From contig CAIVVS010000258.1 of the NCBI GenBank assembly GCA_903909415.1, forward strand, positions 1 to 49,006: a stretch of DNA of 49,006 nucleotides. The letters are read 5' to 3'. Within the stretch, counting starts at the first letter, position 1, and each line of letters opens with the position of its first letter. Below, piece after piece: positions 26,644 through 35,977 of this stretch. Made by a program: the position numbers and the translations under genes. Under the pieces are notes generated by a model, which searched no databases, was not told the DNA's origin, and was given only the letters and a program-made list of their open reading frames with translations. Origin of the DNA: an uncultured Pseudomonadota bacterium (GTDB lineage: Bacteria; Pseudomonadota; Gammaproteobacteria; Burkholderiales; SG8-39).

Positions 26644-27636
26644 GTGCCCGCCTTCCTGATCGCCCGCATCGCGCAGAGCGCGCTGGTGCTGCTCGCGATG
26701 TCGCTGCTGGTGTTCACCGGGATCTACGCGGTCGGCGACCCGATCGCCATCCTCGCCAGCCCCGACGCCACGCCCGAGGACCTGGCGCGCCTGCGCGCCG
26801 CGCTCGGCCTGGACGCGCCGCCCTGGACGCAGTACGCGGTGTTCCTGGAACGCGCGCTGCACGGCGACCTCGGCCGCTCCTTCATCCACCATGCACCGGC
26901 GCTGGCGGTGATCCTGGAGCGGCTGCCCGCGACCATGGAACTGGCGCTCGCCGCGCTGACCATCGCCCTCATCACGGGCATCCCGCTGGGCCTGTACGCC
27001 GGCCTGCGCCCCGATTCGCTCGGCGGTCGCGCCATCATGACCGGGTCGATTCTCGGCTTCTCGCTGCCGACCTTCTGGGTAGGGCTGATGCTGATCATGG
27101 TGTTCTCGGTCTGGCTGGGGTGGCTGCCCGCCAGCGGCCGCGGCCCCACCGTGGACATCGCCGGCATGCCGGTGTCCTTCACTTCGGCCGAGGGGCTGTC
27201 GCACCTGCTGCTGCCGGCGGTCAACCTCGCGCTGTTCAAGCTGTCGCTGGTGATCCGGCTGGTGCGCGCCGGCACGCGCGAGGCGCTGGCGCAGGACTAC
27301 GTGAAGTTCGCCCGCGCCAAGGGCCTGGCCATGCGACGCGTGGTCGGCGTGCACGTGCTGAAGAACATCCTGGTGCCGGTGGTCACGGTCACCGGCCTGG
27401 AGTTCGGTTCGCTGATCGCCTTCGCGGTGGTCACCGAGACCGTATTCGCCTGGCCGGGCATGGGCAAGCTGCTGATCGAGTCGATCGGCGCGCTGGACCG
27501 GCCGGTGGTGGTCGCCTACCTGTGCGTGGTGGTGGTGATGTTCGTCACGATCAACCTGCTGGTGGACATCGCCTGCGGCCTGATCGACCCGCGCATCCGC
27601 CAGGGCGGTGGCGCGGGCGGCGTGGGCGGCGCATGA
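26644..27636 (+). CDS. ABC transporter permease, DppB type
   Basis: A 330-residue inner-membrane permease starting with GTG 26644. It has the DppB layout: one N-terminal membrane helix (FLIARIAQSALVLLAMSLLVF), a periplasmic stretch with LGLDAPPWTQYAVFLERALHGDLGRS, then five further helices. The EAA loop that contacts the ATPase is REALAQDYVKFARAKGLAMRRVVGVHVLKN. The ATGA overlap with the next permease shows coupled translation. Confidence 0.94.
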   Translation: MPAFLIARIAQSALVLLAMSLLVFTGIYAVGDPIAILASPDATPEDLARLRAALGLDAPPWTQYAVFLERALHGDLGRSFIHHAPALAVILERLPATMELALAALTIALITGIPLGLYAGLRPDSLGGRAIMTGSILGFSLPTFWVGLMLIMVFSVWLGWLPASGRGPTVDIAGMPVSFTSAEGLSHLLLPAVNLALFKLSLVIRLVRAGTREALAQDYVKFARAKGLAMRRVVGVHVLKNILVPVVTVTGLEFGSLIAFAVVTETVFAWPGMGKLLIESIGALDRPVVVAYLCVVVVMFVTINLLVDIACGLIDPRIRQGGGAGGVGGA

Positions 27637-28496
27637 AGGCGGTCCTCGGCAACTTCATCGCCAGCCGGGTCGCGCTGGCCGCCGCCGTGCTGCTCCTGTT
27701 GCTGCTGGCCCTCGCGCTCGCCGCGCCGCTGGTCTCGCCGCAGGACCCGTACGACCTCGCCAAACTCGACCTGATGGATTCGCGCCAGGCCCCGCTGTCG
27801 CATGCCGCGGGGAACGGCATGACCTACCTGCTGGGCACCGACGACCAGGGCCGCGACATGCTGTCTGCCATCCTGCACGGCCTGCGCATCTCGCTGTTCG
27901 TCGGCGTCGCCGGCACCGGCATCGCGCTGCTGCTGGGCAGCGCGCTCGGGCTGCTCGCCGCCTGGACGCGCGGCTGGGTGGACGCCCTGGTGATGCGCAT
28001 CGCCGACATGCAACTGGCCTTCCCCGCCATCCTGATCGCGCTGGTGCTGCTGGCAGTGCTCGGCCCCGGCGTAGGCAAGATCATCGCGGCGCTGGCCGCC
28101 GTGCAATGGGCCTACTACGCGCGCACGGTGCGCTCGGCGGCGCTGGGCGAGACCTCGCGCGACTACATCGCGGCCGCGCGCTGCCTGGCCATCCCGCGCT
28201 GGCGGATCCTGTTCCTCCACCTCCTGCCCAACTGCATGGCGCCGCTGGTGGTGGTTGCGACCATGCAGGTGGCCTCGGCCATCGCGCTGGAGGCGACCCT
28301 GTCCTTCCTCGGCCTCGGCCTGCCGGTGACCGAACCGTCGCTGGGCCTGCTGATCGCCAACGGCTTCACCTACCTGCTCTCCGGCAAGTACTGGATCAGC
28401 CTGTTCCCGGGCATCGCGCTGCTGTTGCTCATCGTGTGCATCAACCTGGTCGGCGACCGGCTGCGCGAGGTGCTGAATCCTCGTTACGTGAAATGA
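27633..28496 (+). CDS. ABC transporter permease, DppC type
   Basis: A 287-residue second permease. The N-terminal helix (VALAAAVLLLLLLALALAAPLV) is followed by SPQDPYDLAKLDL and LLGTDDQGRDMLSAILHGLRISL, both typical of DppC. The EAA loop is TSRDYIAAARCLAIPRWRILFLHLLPN. It overlaps its neighbours on both sides by four bases, forming a heterodimeric channel with the preceding permease. Confidence 0.94.
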   Translation: MKAVLGNFIASRVALAAAVLLLLLLALALAAPLVSPQDPYDLAKLDLMDSRQAPLSHAAGNGMTYLLGTDDQGRDMLSAILHGLRISLFVGVAGTGIALLLGSALGLLAAWTRGWVDALVMRIADMQLAFPAILIALVLLAVLGPGVGKIIAALAAVQWAYYARTVRSAALGETSRDYIAAARCLAIPRWRILFLHLLPNCMAPLVVVATMQVASAIALEATLSFLGLGLPVTEPSLGLLIANGFTYLLSGKYWISLFPGIALLLLIVCINLVGDRLREVLNPRYVK

Positions 28497-29563
28497 GCGC
28501 GCCACCCTTGCACGACGCGCTGCTCGAGGTCCGCGGGCTGGAAGCCGGGTTCGACTCCCGCCACGGAAACGAGGCCGGGCACAAGCGCGTGCTGCACGAC
28601 GTGTCCTTCAGCATCGCGCCCGGCGAAGTGCTGGGCCTGGTGGGCGAGTCCGGCTCCGGCAAGAGCCTGACCGGGTTCTCGCTGCTCGGGCTGGTCGACC
28701 CGCCGGGGCGCATCACCGGCGGCAGCATCCAGTTCCGCGGCCGTGACGGCGTGGTGGCGGACCTGCGCGCCCTTGCTCCCGAGGCGCTGCGCCGGATCCG
28801 CGGCAACCGCATCGCCATGGTGTTCCAGGACCCGATGATGACCCTGAACCCGGTGCTGTCCATCGGCACCCAGGTCACCGAGGCGATCCTCGCGCACCGC
28901 GCCATGCCCATGCGCGAGGCCCGCGCGATCGCGGCGGCGGCGCTGGACAAGGTCGGCATCGCCAACGCGGCGGCGCGCCTGTCGGACTACCCGCACCAGT
29001 TCTCCGGCGGCATGCGCCAGCGCGTGGCCATCGCCATCGCGCTGGTGAACGACCCGGACCTGGTGGTTGCGGACGAGCCGACCACCGCGCTGGACGTCAC
29101 GGTGCAGGCGCAGATCCTCGAGCAGGTCCGCGCGCTGGCGCGCGAGCGCGGCACCGCCCTGCTCTGGATCACGCACGACCTGGCCGTGGTCGCGTCGCTG
29201 GCCGACCGCTTGTGCGTGATGCTGGCCGGGCGCATCGTCGAGTCCGGCCCGGCGCGCGAGGTCCTGTCCCGGCCGCTGCATCCCTACACGCAGGCGCTGC
29301 TCGACGCCCTGCCCTCGCGCGTGCGCCCCGGCGAACGCCTCGCGCAGATCGCGGGTGGCGGCGACACCCCGCCCACCGGCTGCGTATTCCGGGCCCGCTG
29401 CCCGCGTGCCCGGGAAGCCTGCGCGGTGGAGCCCGCGCTGGCCGACGCCTCCGGCGCGCGCGCGCAGATCGACGGCGCCCGCACGGAGATCGACGGCGCC
29501 CGCGCGAAGATCGACGGCGCCCGCGCCGTGCGCTGCCTGTTTCCGCTGGACGGCACACCATGA
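28493..29563 (+). CDS. ABC transporter ATP-binding protein, DppD type
   Basis: A 356-residue ATPase. Walker A is GESGSGKS (near residue 52), the signature is FSGGMRQRV, Walker B is [12 protein letters not shown] and the H-loop is WITHDLAVV. The C-terminal oligopeptide-ABC extension with its cysteines ([15 protein letters not shown] and VRCLFP) is present, but a seven-residue unit GAR[A/T]xID is repeated three times between them. Start and stop each overlap the neighbouring gene by four bases. It pairs with the DppF-type ATPase that follows. Confidence 0.94.
   Translation: MSAPPLHDALLEVRGLEAGFDSRHGNEAGHKRVLHDVSFSIAPGEVLGLVGESGSGKSLTGFSLLGLVDPPGRITGGSIQFRGRDGVVADLRALAPEALRRIRGNRIAMVFQDPMMTLNPVLSIGTQVTEAILAHRAMPMREARAIAAAALDKVGIANAAARLSDYPHQFSGGMRQRVAIAIALVNDPDLVVADEPTTALDVTVQAQILEQVRALARERGTALLWITHDLAVVASLADRLCVMLAGRIVESGPAREVLSRPLHPYTQALLDALPSRVRPGERLAQIAGGGDTPPTGCVFRARCPRAREACAVEPALADASGARAQIDGARTEIDGARAKIDGARAVRCLFPLDGTP
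29453..29524. repeat. 21-bp in-frame tandem repeat in dppD-like gene
   Basis: Three consecutive 21-bp units, near-identical at the DNA level, encode [14 protein letters not shown] and GARAKID, followed by a partial GARA. They lie between the conserved cysteines of the C-terminal extension and preserve the frame. Confidence 0.85.
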
Positions 29564-30378
29564 GCCGCGCCGTGGACCACCCGCCCCTGCTGGAACTGCG
29601 CGGCATCTCGCGGCGCTTCCGCAGCGGCGGCGGGCTGCTCGCACGCCTGACCGATGGCCGCGCCCATGTGGTGCAGGCCGTCGACCACGTCAGCCTGTCC
29701 ATCCACCGCGGCGAGGTGCTGGGCCTCGCGGGCGAGTCCGGCAGCGGCAAGTCCACGCTGGGGCGCATCGCCGCCGGCCTGCTGGCCGCCGACCTGGGCA
29801 CGCGGCTGTGGGAAGGCCGCGACATGGCGGCGCTGGACAAGCCCGCCGCCCTGCGCGCCCGCCTGGCCATCCAGATGGTGTTCCAGGACCCGCTGTCCTC
29901 GCTGAATCCGCGCCTGCGCGTGGCCGAGGCCATCGCCGAGGCGCCCCGGGTGCATGGCCTGCTCGCAGGCGCCGCCGAGGGCGCGTTCGTCACGCGCACC
30001 CTCGACCAAGTCGGCCTTCCGGCGGAGATCGCCACGCGCTATCCGCACCAGCTCTCGGGCGGCCAGCGCGCCCGGGTGGGCATCGCCCGCGCACTCGCGG
30101 TGAACCCCGCGCTGGTGGTCTGCGACGAGGCGCTCGCGTCGCTGGACGTGCCGGTCCAGGCGCAGGTGATCAACCTGCTGATGGACCTGCGCGACCGGCT
30201 GGGGCTGGCGATGCTGTTCATCAGCCACGACCTGGGCGTTGTGCGCCACCTCGCCGACCGCGTCGCCATCATGCACGCAGGCCGCATCGTCGAGCTGGCC
30301 GACACCGCGACGCTGTTCGACTCGCCCGCCGATCCTTACACCCGCAGCCTGCTGGCCAGCATCCCGCGCATGGCCTGA
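29560..30378 (+). CDS. ABC transporter ATP-binding protein, DppF type
   Basis: A 272-residue ATPase, the last gene of the importer operon. Walker A is GESGSGKST, the signature is QLSGGQRARV, Walker B is LVVCDEALASLD and the switch is FISHDLGVV. The usual C-terminal cysteine region of DppF is absent; the protein ends soon after DPYTRSLLASIPRMA. The Walker B region uses ALAS instead of the more common PTSA, a variant seen in many DppF-type proteins. Coupled to the preceding ATPase by a four-base overlap. Confidence 0.93.
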   Translation: MSRAVDHPPLLELRGISRRFRSGGGLLARLTDGRAHVVQAVDHVSLSIHRGEVLGLAGESGSGKSTLGRIAAGLLAADLGTRLWEGRDMAALDKPAALRARLAIQMVFQDPLSSLNPRLRVAEAIAEAPRVHGLLAGAAEGAFVTRTLDQVGLPAEIATRYPHQLSGGQRARVGIARALAVNPALVVCDEALASLDVPVQAQVINLLMDLRDRLGLAMLFISHDLGVVRHLADRVAIMHAGRIVELADTATLFDSPADPYTRSLLASIPRMA

Positions 30379-30473
30379 GGCCGGTTCGCTCCGGCATCGC
30401 GGCGTTGCGCCATTGCGCGGCGTCCACGGGGGATAGAATCCTCCGGAAGGAAGAACAACGAGGGGAGTACCGC

Positions 30474-31667
30474 ATGAAACCGCACATCCTGGTCGCCGGC
30501 GGCGGCATAGGCGGCCTGACGGCCGCGCTCGCATTGCTGCGCCGCGGCTACACGGTGGACATCTACGAACAGGCCACCGAGCTGCGCGAGGTCGGCGCGG
30601 GCGTGCAGATCAGCGCCAACGGCACGCGCACGCTGCATGAACTGGGCGTGCTGCAGGACCTGCTGAAGCTGGCGGTGGAAACCCAGGGCAAGGAGATCCG
30701 CCTGTGGAGCACCGGCCAGACCTGGAAGCTGTTCGACCTGGGCGCGGAATCGATCAAGCGCTACGGATTTCCCTACATCACCGTGTACCGTCCCGACCTG
30801 CACACCGTGCTGGCGAACGCGGTGCGCGCGATCCGCCCGGACGCCATCCACCTCGGCTGCCGCGTGGCCGGCGTGGACCAGCAGGGCGGCAAGGTGACGC
30901 TGCAGATGGAGAACGGCACCTCGGCCACCGGCGACGCGCTGGTCGGTTCCGACGGCGTGCACTCGCGCATCCGCAAGCAGTTGTTCGGCGCGGACAACCC
31001 GCACTTCACCGGCGTGATGGCCTGGCGCATGACCATGCCCATGGACAAGCTGCCCAAGCACATGGTGCGCATGGTCGCGAGCAACTGGGTGGGCGCCGGC
31101 GGCCACGTGGTGCACTATCCCCTGCACCGCGGCGAGCTGATGAACTTCGTGGGCGCGATCGAGCGCGACGACTGGAAGGTCGAGTCATGGACCACGCTCG
31201 GCACCCTCGAGGAATGCCTGGGCGACTTCAAGGGCTGGCACGAGGACGTGCAGTCCATGATCAAGGCCTCGCCCGCCCACTACAAGTGGGCGCTGATGGT
31301 GCGCGACCCGATGGAGCGCTGGACCGAGGGCCATGTGACCCTGCTGGGCGACGCCTGCCATCCGATGCTGCCGATGCTGGCGCAAGGCGCGGTGATGGCC
31401 ATCGAGGACGGCTACATCCTGGGGCGCGCGTTCGACGCCTACGGCTCGGACATCCCCACCGCGCTGTCGAAGTACGAAGCTGCGCGCCGGGTGCGCGCCA
31501 ACAAGACCGTCACCGGCTCGGCGGAGAATGCCAAGCGCTTCCACAACCCGACGCTGGCGCACAAGGAAGGCGCGCAGGCCTACGTGGACCGCGAATGGAG
31601 CGAGGAGCGCATCGCGCAGCGCTACGAATGGCTGTTCACCTATGACGTGACCAAGGTCGAGGTCTGA
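30474..31667 (+). CDS. FAD-dependent aromatic hydroxylase, 3-hydroxybenzoate 6-hydroxylase-like
   Basis: A 397-residue class A flavoprotein monooxygenase. The dinucleotide fold is HILVAGGGIGGLTAALAL, with the acidic end of strand 2 at DIYEQ. The DG motif reads LVGSDGVHSRIRKQLFG and the GD motif LLGDACHPMLPMLAQGAVMAIEDG. The overall pattern is closest to 3-hydroxybenzoate 6-hydroxylases and salicylate hydroxylases, which use NAD(P)H and oxygen; 3HB 6-hydroxylation would give gentisate. GGGGAG lies eight bases before ATG 30474, and a TAGAAT at 30434-30439 may be its -10. It is followed by a Bug protein 20 bases later, probably binding the substrate or a related acid. Substrate assignment is inference. 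Confidence 0.88.
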   Translation: MKPHILVAGGGIGGLTAALALLRRGYTVDIYEQATELREVGAGVQISANGTRTLHELGVLQDLLKLAVETQGKEIRLWSTGQTWKLFDLGAESIKRYGFPYITVYRPDLHTVLANAVRAIRPDAIHLGCRVAGVDQQGGKVTLQMENGTSATGDALVGSDGVHSRIRKQLFGADNPHFTGVMAWRMTMPMDKLPKHMVRMVASNWVGAGGHVVHYPLHRGELMNFVGAIERDDWKVESWTTLGTLEECLGDFKGWHEDVQSMIKASPAHYKWALMVRDPMERWTEGHVTLLGDACHPMLPMLAQGAVMAIEDGYILGRAFDAYGSDIPTALSKYEAARRVRANKTVTGSAENAKRFHNPTLAHKEGAQAYVDREWSEERIAQRYEWLFTYDVTKVEV

Positions 31668-31687
31668 CCCCGGTGGAAAGGAGCGCC

Positions 31688-32662
31688 ATGGCCCGCCTCG
31701 CGCGCATCACCCGCATCGCCCGCATCGCCGCGGCCCTGGCGCTGGCCCCGGCCGGCAACGCCGCCGCGCAGCAGTTCCCCGACAAGCCGGTCCGGCTGGT
31801 GGTGCCGCAGGCGGCGGGCAGCGCGACCGATTCCGTGGCGCGCATCCTAGCGCCCGAGATGGCGCGGCCGCTCGGCCAGCAGGTGATCGTGGACAACCGC
31901 CCCGGCGGCGCGCTCACCATCGGGCTGGACCTCACCGCCAAGTCCGCGCCGGACGGCTACACCATCTGCATGGGGCCGGTGGGGGCGCTGGCGATCACGC
32001 GCCACATGGTGGGCAAGCTGCCCTACGACATCGAGCGCGACCTGCAACCGGTCGCGCTGGTGGCGCGCAGCCAGCTGCTGCTGGCGGTCGCGCCCAACCT
32101 GCCGGTGGCCAACGTGGTCCAGCTGATCGACTACGCGAGGAAGAACCCGGGCAAGCTCACCAATGCCTCCTCCAGCAACGGCTCGCCCGGGCACGTGAGC
32201 GGCGAGCTGTTCAAGCTGATGACCGGCACGCAGATCACGCACGTGCCCTACAAGGGCGGCGCGATGGCGATCAACGACCTGATAGCCGGCCACGTGCAAC
32301 TGATGTTCGAGAGCCTGAACTCCATCCTTACCCAGGCGAAGGCGGGCAAGGTCCGGCCGCTGGCGGTGGGCGGGGCAAAGCGCTCGCCCGACCTGCCCGA
32401 CGTGCCCACCTTGAACGAGGCCGGCGTACCCGGCTACGAGGCCAGTTCCTGGACCGGGGTGATTGCGCCGGCCGGCGTGCCGCGACCGGTGATCGAGCGC
32501 CTGAACGCGGCGGTGAACGTGGCGGTGGCCGGCAAAGTGTTCAGGTCGCGCTTCGGCGACGAGTCCGGCGGCGGCACGCCCGAGGAATTCGGCGAGTTGA
32601 TCCGGCGCGACTCCGCGCGCTGGGCCGACGTGATCCGACGCTCGGGCGCGAAGATCGACTAG
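31688..32662 (+). CDS. Bug/TctC-family substrate-binding protein
   Basis: A 324-residue periplasmic binding protein. The start is ATG 31688, preceded by GGAAAGGAG; a GTG at 31673 is less likely. The signal peptide opens with the repeated ARLARITRIARIA and is cut near AGNAAAQ. The mature part has PVRLVVPQAAGSATDS, VDNRPGGALTIG and THVPYKGGAMAI, all standard. It stands directly after the flavoprotein hydroxylase, so an aromatic acid ligand is likely. No membrane TTT components are near. Confidence 0.92.
   Translation: MARLARITRIARIAAALALAPAGNAAAQQFPDKPVRLVVPQAAGSATDSVARILAPEMARPLGQQVIVDNRPGGALTIGLDLTAKSAPDGYTICMGPVGALAITRHMVGKLPYDIERDLQPVALVARSQLLLAVAPNLPVANVVQLIDYARKNPGKLTNASSSNGSPGHVSGELFKLMTGTQITHVPYKGGAMAINDLIAGHVQLMFESLNSILTQAKAGKVRPLAVGGAKRSPDLPDVPTLNEAGVPGYEASSWTGVIAPAGVPRPVIERLNAAVNVAVAGKVFRSRFGDESGGGTPEEFGELIRRDSARWADVIRRSGAKID
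31691..31726. repeat. 9-bp tandem repeat in signal peptide of Bug protein
   Basis: Four 9-bp units encode ARL, ARI, TRI and ARI at the very start of the signal peptide, giving a repetitive, arginine-rich n-region. Confidence 0.6.
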
Positions 32663-32675
32663 CCGGGGCCGCCCA

Positions 32676-35600
32676 CTAGGCGGATTCGCCCGCGGCGTCC
32701 TTGCGCGGTATCCACGCGGCCAGCATCGCCTTGAGTTTCTCCGGGTCCACCGGCTTGCTCAGATAGTCGTCCATGCCGGCTGCGAGGCAGCGCTCGCGGT
32801 CCCCGTCCATGGCATGCGCGGTCAACGCGATCACCGGAATGCGCGCCGGACGGCCCCGCCCGCGAGGGCGGCCCTGCTCGCGCAGTCGCAACTGCTCGGT
32901 AGCCTCTATGCCCCCCATGACCGGCATTTGCACGTCCATCAGCACGAGGTCGAAGCTGTCCGTGGCCAGCGCATCCAGGGCCTCCTTGCCATTTTCGGCC
33001 GTTTTTACTATAAGTCGCTGTTTTTCCAATAGAATTTTCATAAGCCGCTGATTGACTGGATGGTCCTCCACCAGCAACACGCAGCCGCCGACCATCGGCG
33101 CCTCTGGCTGCGCGGCCGCCACTAGGGCTGTCGCGGGCGGCGCATCCTCGCCGCCGACGCGAGCGCCCTCCAGCAGCTTGCGCACGTCTTCCGGCAACAG
33201 CGGCTTACGCAGGACTACAGGCGATGCGCCGGCGATCCCGCTCGTCCAGGCACGCGCGTCGCTGCCCTCGCCCGTGGTCGGAAGCAATAGCGCACACTGC
33301 GCCAGCGGCAGGGCCTGGGCGAGGTCGGCGGCAAGCGTGGCGATTGGCGCCATACCGCTGTTCGCATGCATTGCTCCGCTAAGCAGGACAACGTCATAGC
33401 GCGCGTCCTTTTTGGCCATCAGTTCGCGCGCCCGCGACGGATCGGCCGCTCCATCGATGCGGGCACCCTGCGCGGCGAACAAGCTGCTGGCAAGCGCCAG
33501 TGCCGCAGGATGTGGCTCTATCACCAGCACGCGATGCCCGATGCGGCGCGAAACAGGCTGCATCGCATCGGGTGGCGCCGGCATACGCAGCGTAAACCCA
33601 AAGGTGGTACCCGCCCCCGGTTCGCTGGATACCACCAGTTGCCCGCCCATCATGTCCACTAGCCGCGCGGAAATCGCCAGGCCCAGTCCGGTGCCGCCGA
33701 AGCGCCGCGTGGTCGAGCTGTCGGCCTGCGCGAAGGCGCTGAAGATCAGCTGCTGCTTGTCCTGAGGCACGCCTGGACCCGTATCACGCACCAGGAAGCG
33801 CACCGCGGCCATGCCGCCGGCCAGCGCAAGCAAGTCCACTAGCAGTTCGACCTCGCCCTGCGAGGTGAACTTCACCGCATTGCCCATCAGGTTGATCATC
33901 ACCTGGCGCAGACGCGTCGGGTCGCCGCGCACCCTGGCCGGCACGTCCGGCGCGATGCGCACCAGCAGCTCCAGCCCCTTCTGGTGCGCCTGCAGCGCCA
34001 GCAGACGCACCACCCCGCCGATTTCCTCCAGCAGCGGGAACCCGATGTTCTCCAGTTCCAGCTTACCCGCCTCGATCTTCGAGAAGTCCAGGATGTCATC
34101 GATGATGTGCAGCAGCGCCCGGCCCGAGGAGTTCACCACCTCCAGGTAGTCGCGCTGTTCGCCGGTGAGCCGGGTCTCCAGCGCGAGGCGAGTCATGCCT
34201 AGGATGCCGTTCATCGGCGTGCGGATCTCGTGGCTCATGTTGGCGAGGAACTCGCTCTTGGAGCGGCTCGCATCCTCGGCGACGTCGCGCGCGACCCGGA
34301 TCTGGCGCTCCGCCTCCTTCAGCTCGGTCACGTCAACGAAGGAGACGACCACCCCGCCCACCGTCCCGTCGCCCCGGCGGAATGCAGACTTCTGGTAGAT
34401 CACCTCGCGCAGCGAGCCGTCGGTGCGGTGCACACGCATGTCGTAGCGCACCATCTGCCCGGTGCGCATTGCCTCGTTGTATTGGGCGATGTGACGGTCA
34501 GCATCCTCGCGGCTGTCGAGCATGCTCTGGTCGCGACCAACCACCTCGTCGCGCGCCAAACCGGTGAACTCCTCCCACGCGCGGTTAACCCCGAGGTAAA
34601 GGCCGCGCGGGTCCTTGTAGTACACCGGGATGGGAATAGCCTCTATCAGCTCGCGGTTGAAGCTAAGCTGGTCGGCCAGATCGCGTTGCGCCTCGCGCCG
34701 GGCCAGCGCGCCGCGGAAGGCCAGCATCGTAAACACCACGATGAACCCCTCAAGCAGCAGGCCCAGCAGGACCACGTTGCGGCTGTCGGCGATCCAGGAT
34801 GCGACCGCCTTGGCGCGCGACATGTGAACCATCAACACCAGCGGCATGGTCTTCGAGGTTCTGAATGCGGCGATTGACCCGCCCGGGCCGATGCCGCTGT
34901 CCAAGTAGCTGGCGAACTCGCGCTCGGGCAGGAAATGGCGGAACACCACGTTGTCGCGCAGCAGCGCGCCCGGCGCGATGTCGACGTTGCCGGTTGCGGC
35001 CAGCAGAGTGCCATCATAGGAGGACAGCACCACCGCGTCCTGCGGTTCGCCCAGCGCCAGTTCGTAATAGTTGGCGAAGTAGTCCGGATTCAGCGTCGCG
35101 ACCAGGTAGAGGCGCGTCGCATTGCGCAACTCGATGGTCCGGACCAGGGGGATGACGAACACCCCGGCACGCAGTTCGTCGTTCACGCCTGCTGCAGGCA
35201 GGTCGCGCCCGCGTATGGGTGCGGCGATGCGGGAAGCCCCGGGCAGCGGCAGGCTGCCGAAGGTGCGCTGCACGTCCAGCACCATCGTCATCAGCCCGAG
35301 GTTCGAACTGGCGACTACCGTACCCTGCGCGTCCAACACCGAGACACTGCGAAGGAAAGGCTCGCGGCGGACGACATCGGCCATCCAGCCGGCAAGTGCG
35401 GAATAGGCACGGTCAGGAGTGGGGCTGCTGGTGATCGCATCGGCGGAGATCTTGAGCAGCAGGTCTGCCGAGTTGAATGTGCCAGTTGCATGGTCCTCCA
35501 GCAGCCGTGCAAGCAGCACCGCGTTGCCCTGCTCCCGGTCGAAGGCTTCGTGCCGCTGGTAGTCCACGATGAACGACGTGAACACCGCAACCATCAGCGC

Positions 35601-35726
35601 GAACAGCGCGCCCATGGGCACCACCAAGCCTCCCCGACCAAACGGCCGGCCAAGGAGGCGAAGGCTACGGTCGATTAGGCCTTGAATCCGATCCATATAA
35701 CCGCGAGCGAACTGCAACGCATTCAC
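32676..35726 (-). CDS. Membrane hybrid histidine kinase (Cache-like, PAS, HisKA, HATPase, pseudo-REC, REC)
   Basis: A 1016-residue sensor. A membrane helix (about 33-55) and a second (about 316-338) bracket a roughly 260-residue periplasmic domain with a double-Cache-like look. A PAS domain follows (355-470), then HisKA with His499 in NMSHEIRTP, the ATPase domain (590-715, with NLMGNAVKF and [14 protein letters not shown]), a degenerate receiver (731-855) whose phosphoacceptor position is Ser783, and a complete receiver (881-1005) with Asp931 in LMDVQMP and Lys991. GTG/ATG choice is uncertain: ATG 35726 has GGGG just upstream; ATG 35696 is possible. Codon use is less GC-biased than in the flanking operons, with a sharply AT-rich patch near 33.0 kb. 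It is divergent from the next kinase. Confidence 0.92.
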   Translation of the reverse strand: MNALQFARGYMDRIQGLIDRSLRLLGRPFGRGGLVVPMGALFALMVAVFTSFIVDYQRHEAFDREQGNAVLLARLLEDHATGTFNSADLLLKISADAITSSPTPDRAYSALAGWMADVVRREPFLRSVSVLDAQGTVVASSNLGLMTMVLDVQRTFGSLPLPGASRIAAPIRGRDLPAAGVNDELRAGVFVIPLVRTIELRNATRLYLVATLNPDYFANYYELALGEPQDAVVLSSYDGTLLAATGNVDIAPGALLRDNVVFRHFLPEREFASYLDSGIGPGGSIAAFRTSKTMPLVLMVHMSRAKAVASWIADSRNVVLLGLLLEGFIVVFTMLAFRGALARREAQRDLADQLSFNRELIEAIPIPVYYKDPRGLYLGVNRAWEEFTGLARDEVVGRDQSMLDSREDADRHIAQYNEAMRTGQMVRYDMRVHRTDGSLREVIYQKSAFRRGDGTVGGVVVSFVDVTELKEAERQIRVARDVAEDASRSKSEFLANMSHEIRTPMNGILGMTRLALETRLTGEQRDYLEVVNSSGRALLHIIDDILDFSKIEAGKLELENIGFPLLEEIGGVVRLLALQAHQKGLELLVRIAPDVPARVRGDPTRLRQVMINLMGNAVKFTSQGEVELLVDLLALAGGMAAVRFLVRDTGPGVPQDKQQLIFSAFAQADSSTTRRFGGTGLGLAISARLVDMMGGQLVVSSEPGAGTTFGFTLRMPAPPDAMQPVSRRIGHRVLVIEPHPAALALASSLFAAQGARIDGAADPSRARELMAKKDARYDVVLLSGAMHANSGMAPIATLAADLAQALPLAQCALLLPTTGEGSDARAWTSGIAGASPVVLRKPLLPEDVRKLLEGARVGGEDAPPATALVAAAQPEAPMVGGCVLLVEDHPVNQRLMKILLEKQRLIVKTAENGKEALDALATDSFDLVLMDVQMPVMGGIEATEQLRLREQGRPRGRGRPARIPVIALTAHAMDGDRERCLAAGMDDYLSKPVDPEKLKAMLAAWIPRKDAAGESA
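33000..33045. other. AT-rich codon patch inside the receiver domain
   Basis: About 45 bases coding for residues 895-909 ([15 protein letters not shown]) of the hybrid kinase use AAA, ATT, CTA, TTG, ATA and GTA codons and contain two runs of five A, in a gene otherwise dominated by G/C third positions. Confidence 0.75.
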
Positions 35727-35962
35727 CCCGAGCGCGCGCAGGGCTGCGTGACGGAGCCATCTGCCTGTACCGCGCCGCTGGGTACGAGGAAAAAAACCGA
35801 AATCCGGCGGAGAAGCAACTTGGGCATGCGAATCCAGTCATTGCGGCGCATCCCGGCAGCGGGCTTACGGGTGTGGCACGCGTTGGCGCGCCATCGGAGC
35901 GCGCATGCCCTATTGTCGCGCCAATCGCGCCAATCGCGCCAGAGCGAAATACCCTGCTGGAC
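35727..35962. promoter_or_regulatory. Intergenic region between divergent sensor kinases
   Basis: This gap carries a run of seven A near 35790, three tandem TCGCGCCAA units at 35916-35942, and no recognisable gene or strong -35 hexamer. It should hold the control regions of both kinases. Confidence 0.45.
35916..35942. repeat. Three tandem 9-bp units
   Basis: TCGCGCCAA occurs three times in a row (the last copy ends AG). It is about 20 bases upstream of the -10-like TACAAT that precedes the second kinase. Confidence 0.7.
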
Positions 35963-35968
35963 TACAAT
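35963..35968 (+). promoter_or_regulatory. -10-like element close to the kinase start
   Basis: TACAAT lies nine bases before ATG 35978. If it is used, the mRNA would be leaderless or nearly so, which agrees with the lack of any ribosome site before that ATG. No -35 consensus is present. Confidence 0.35.
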
Positions 35969-35977
35969 CGATGTTCC

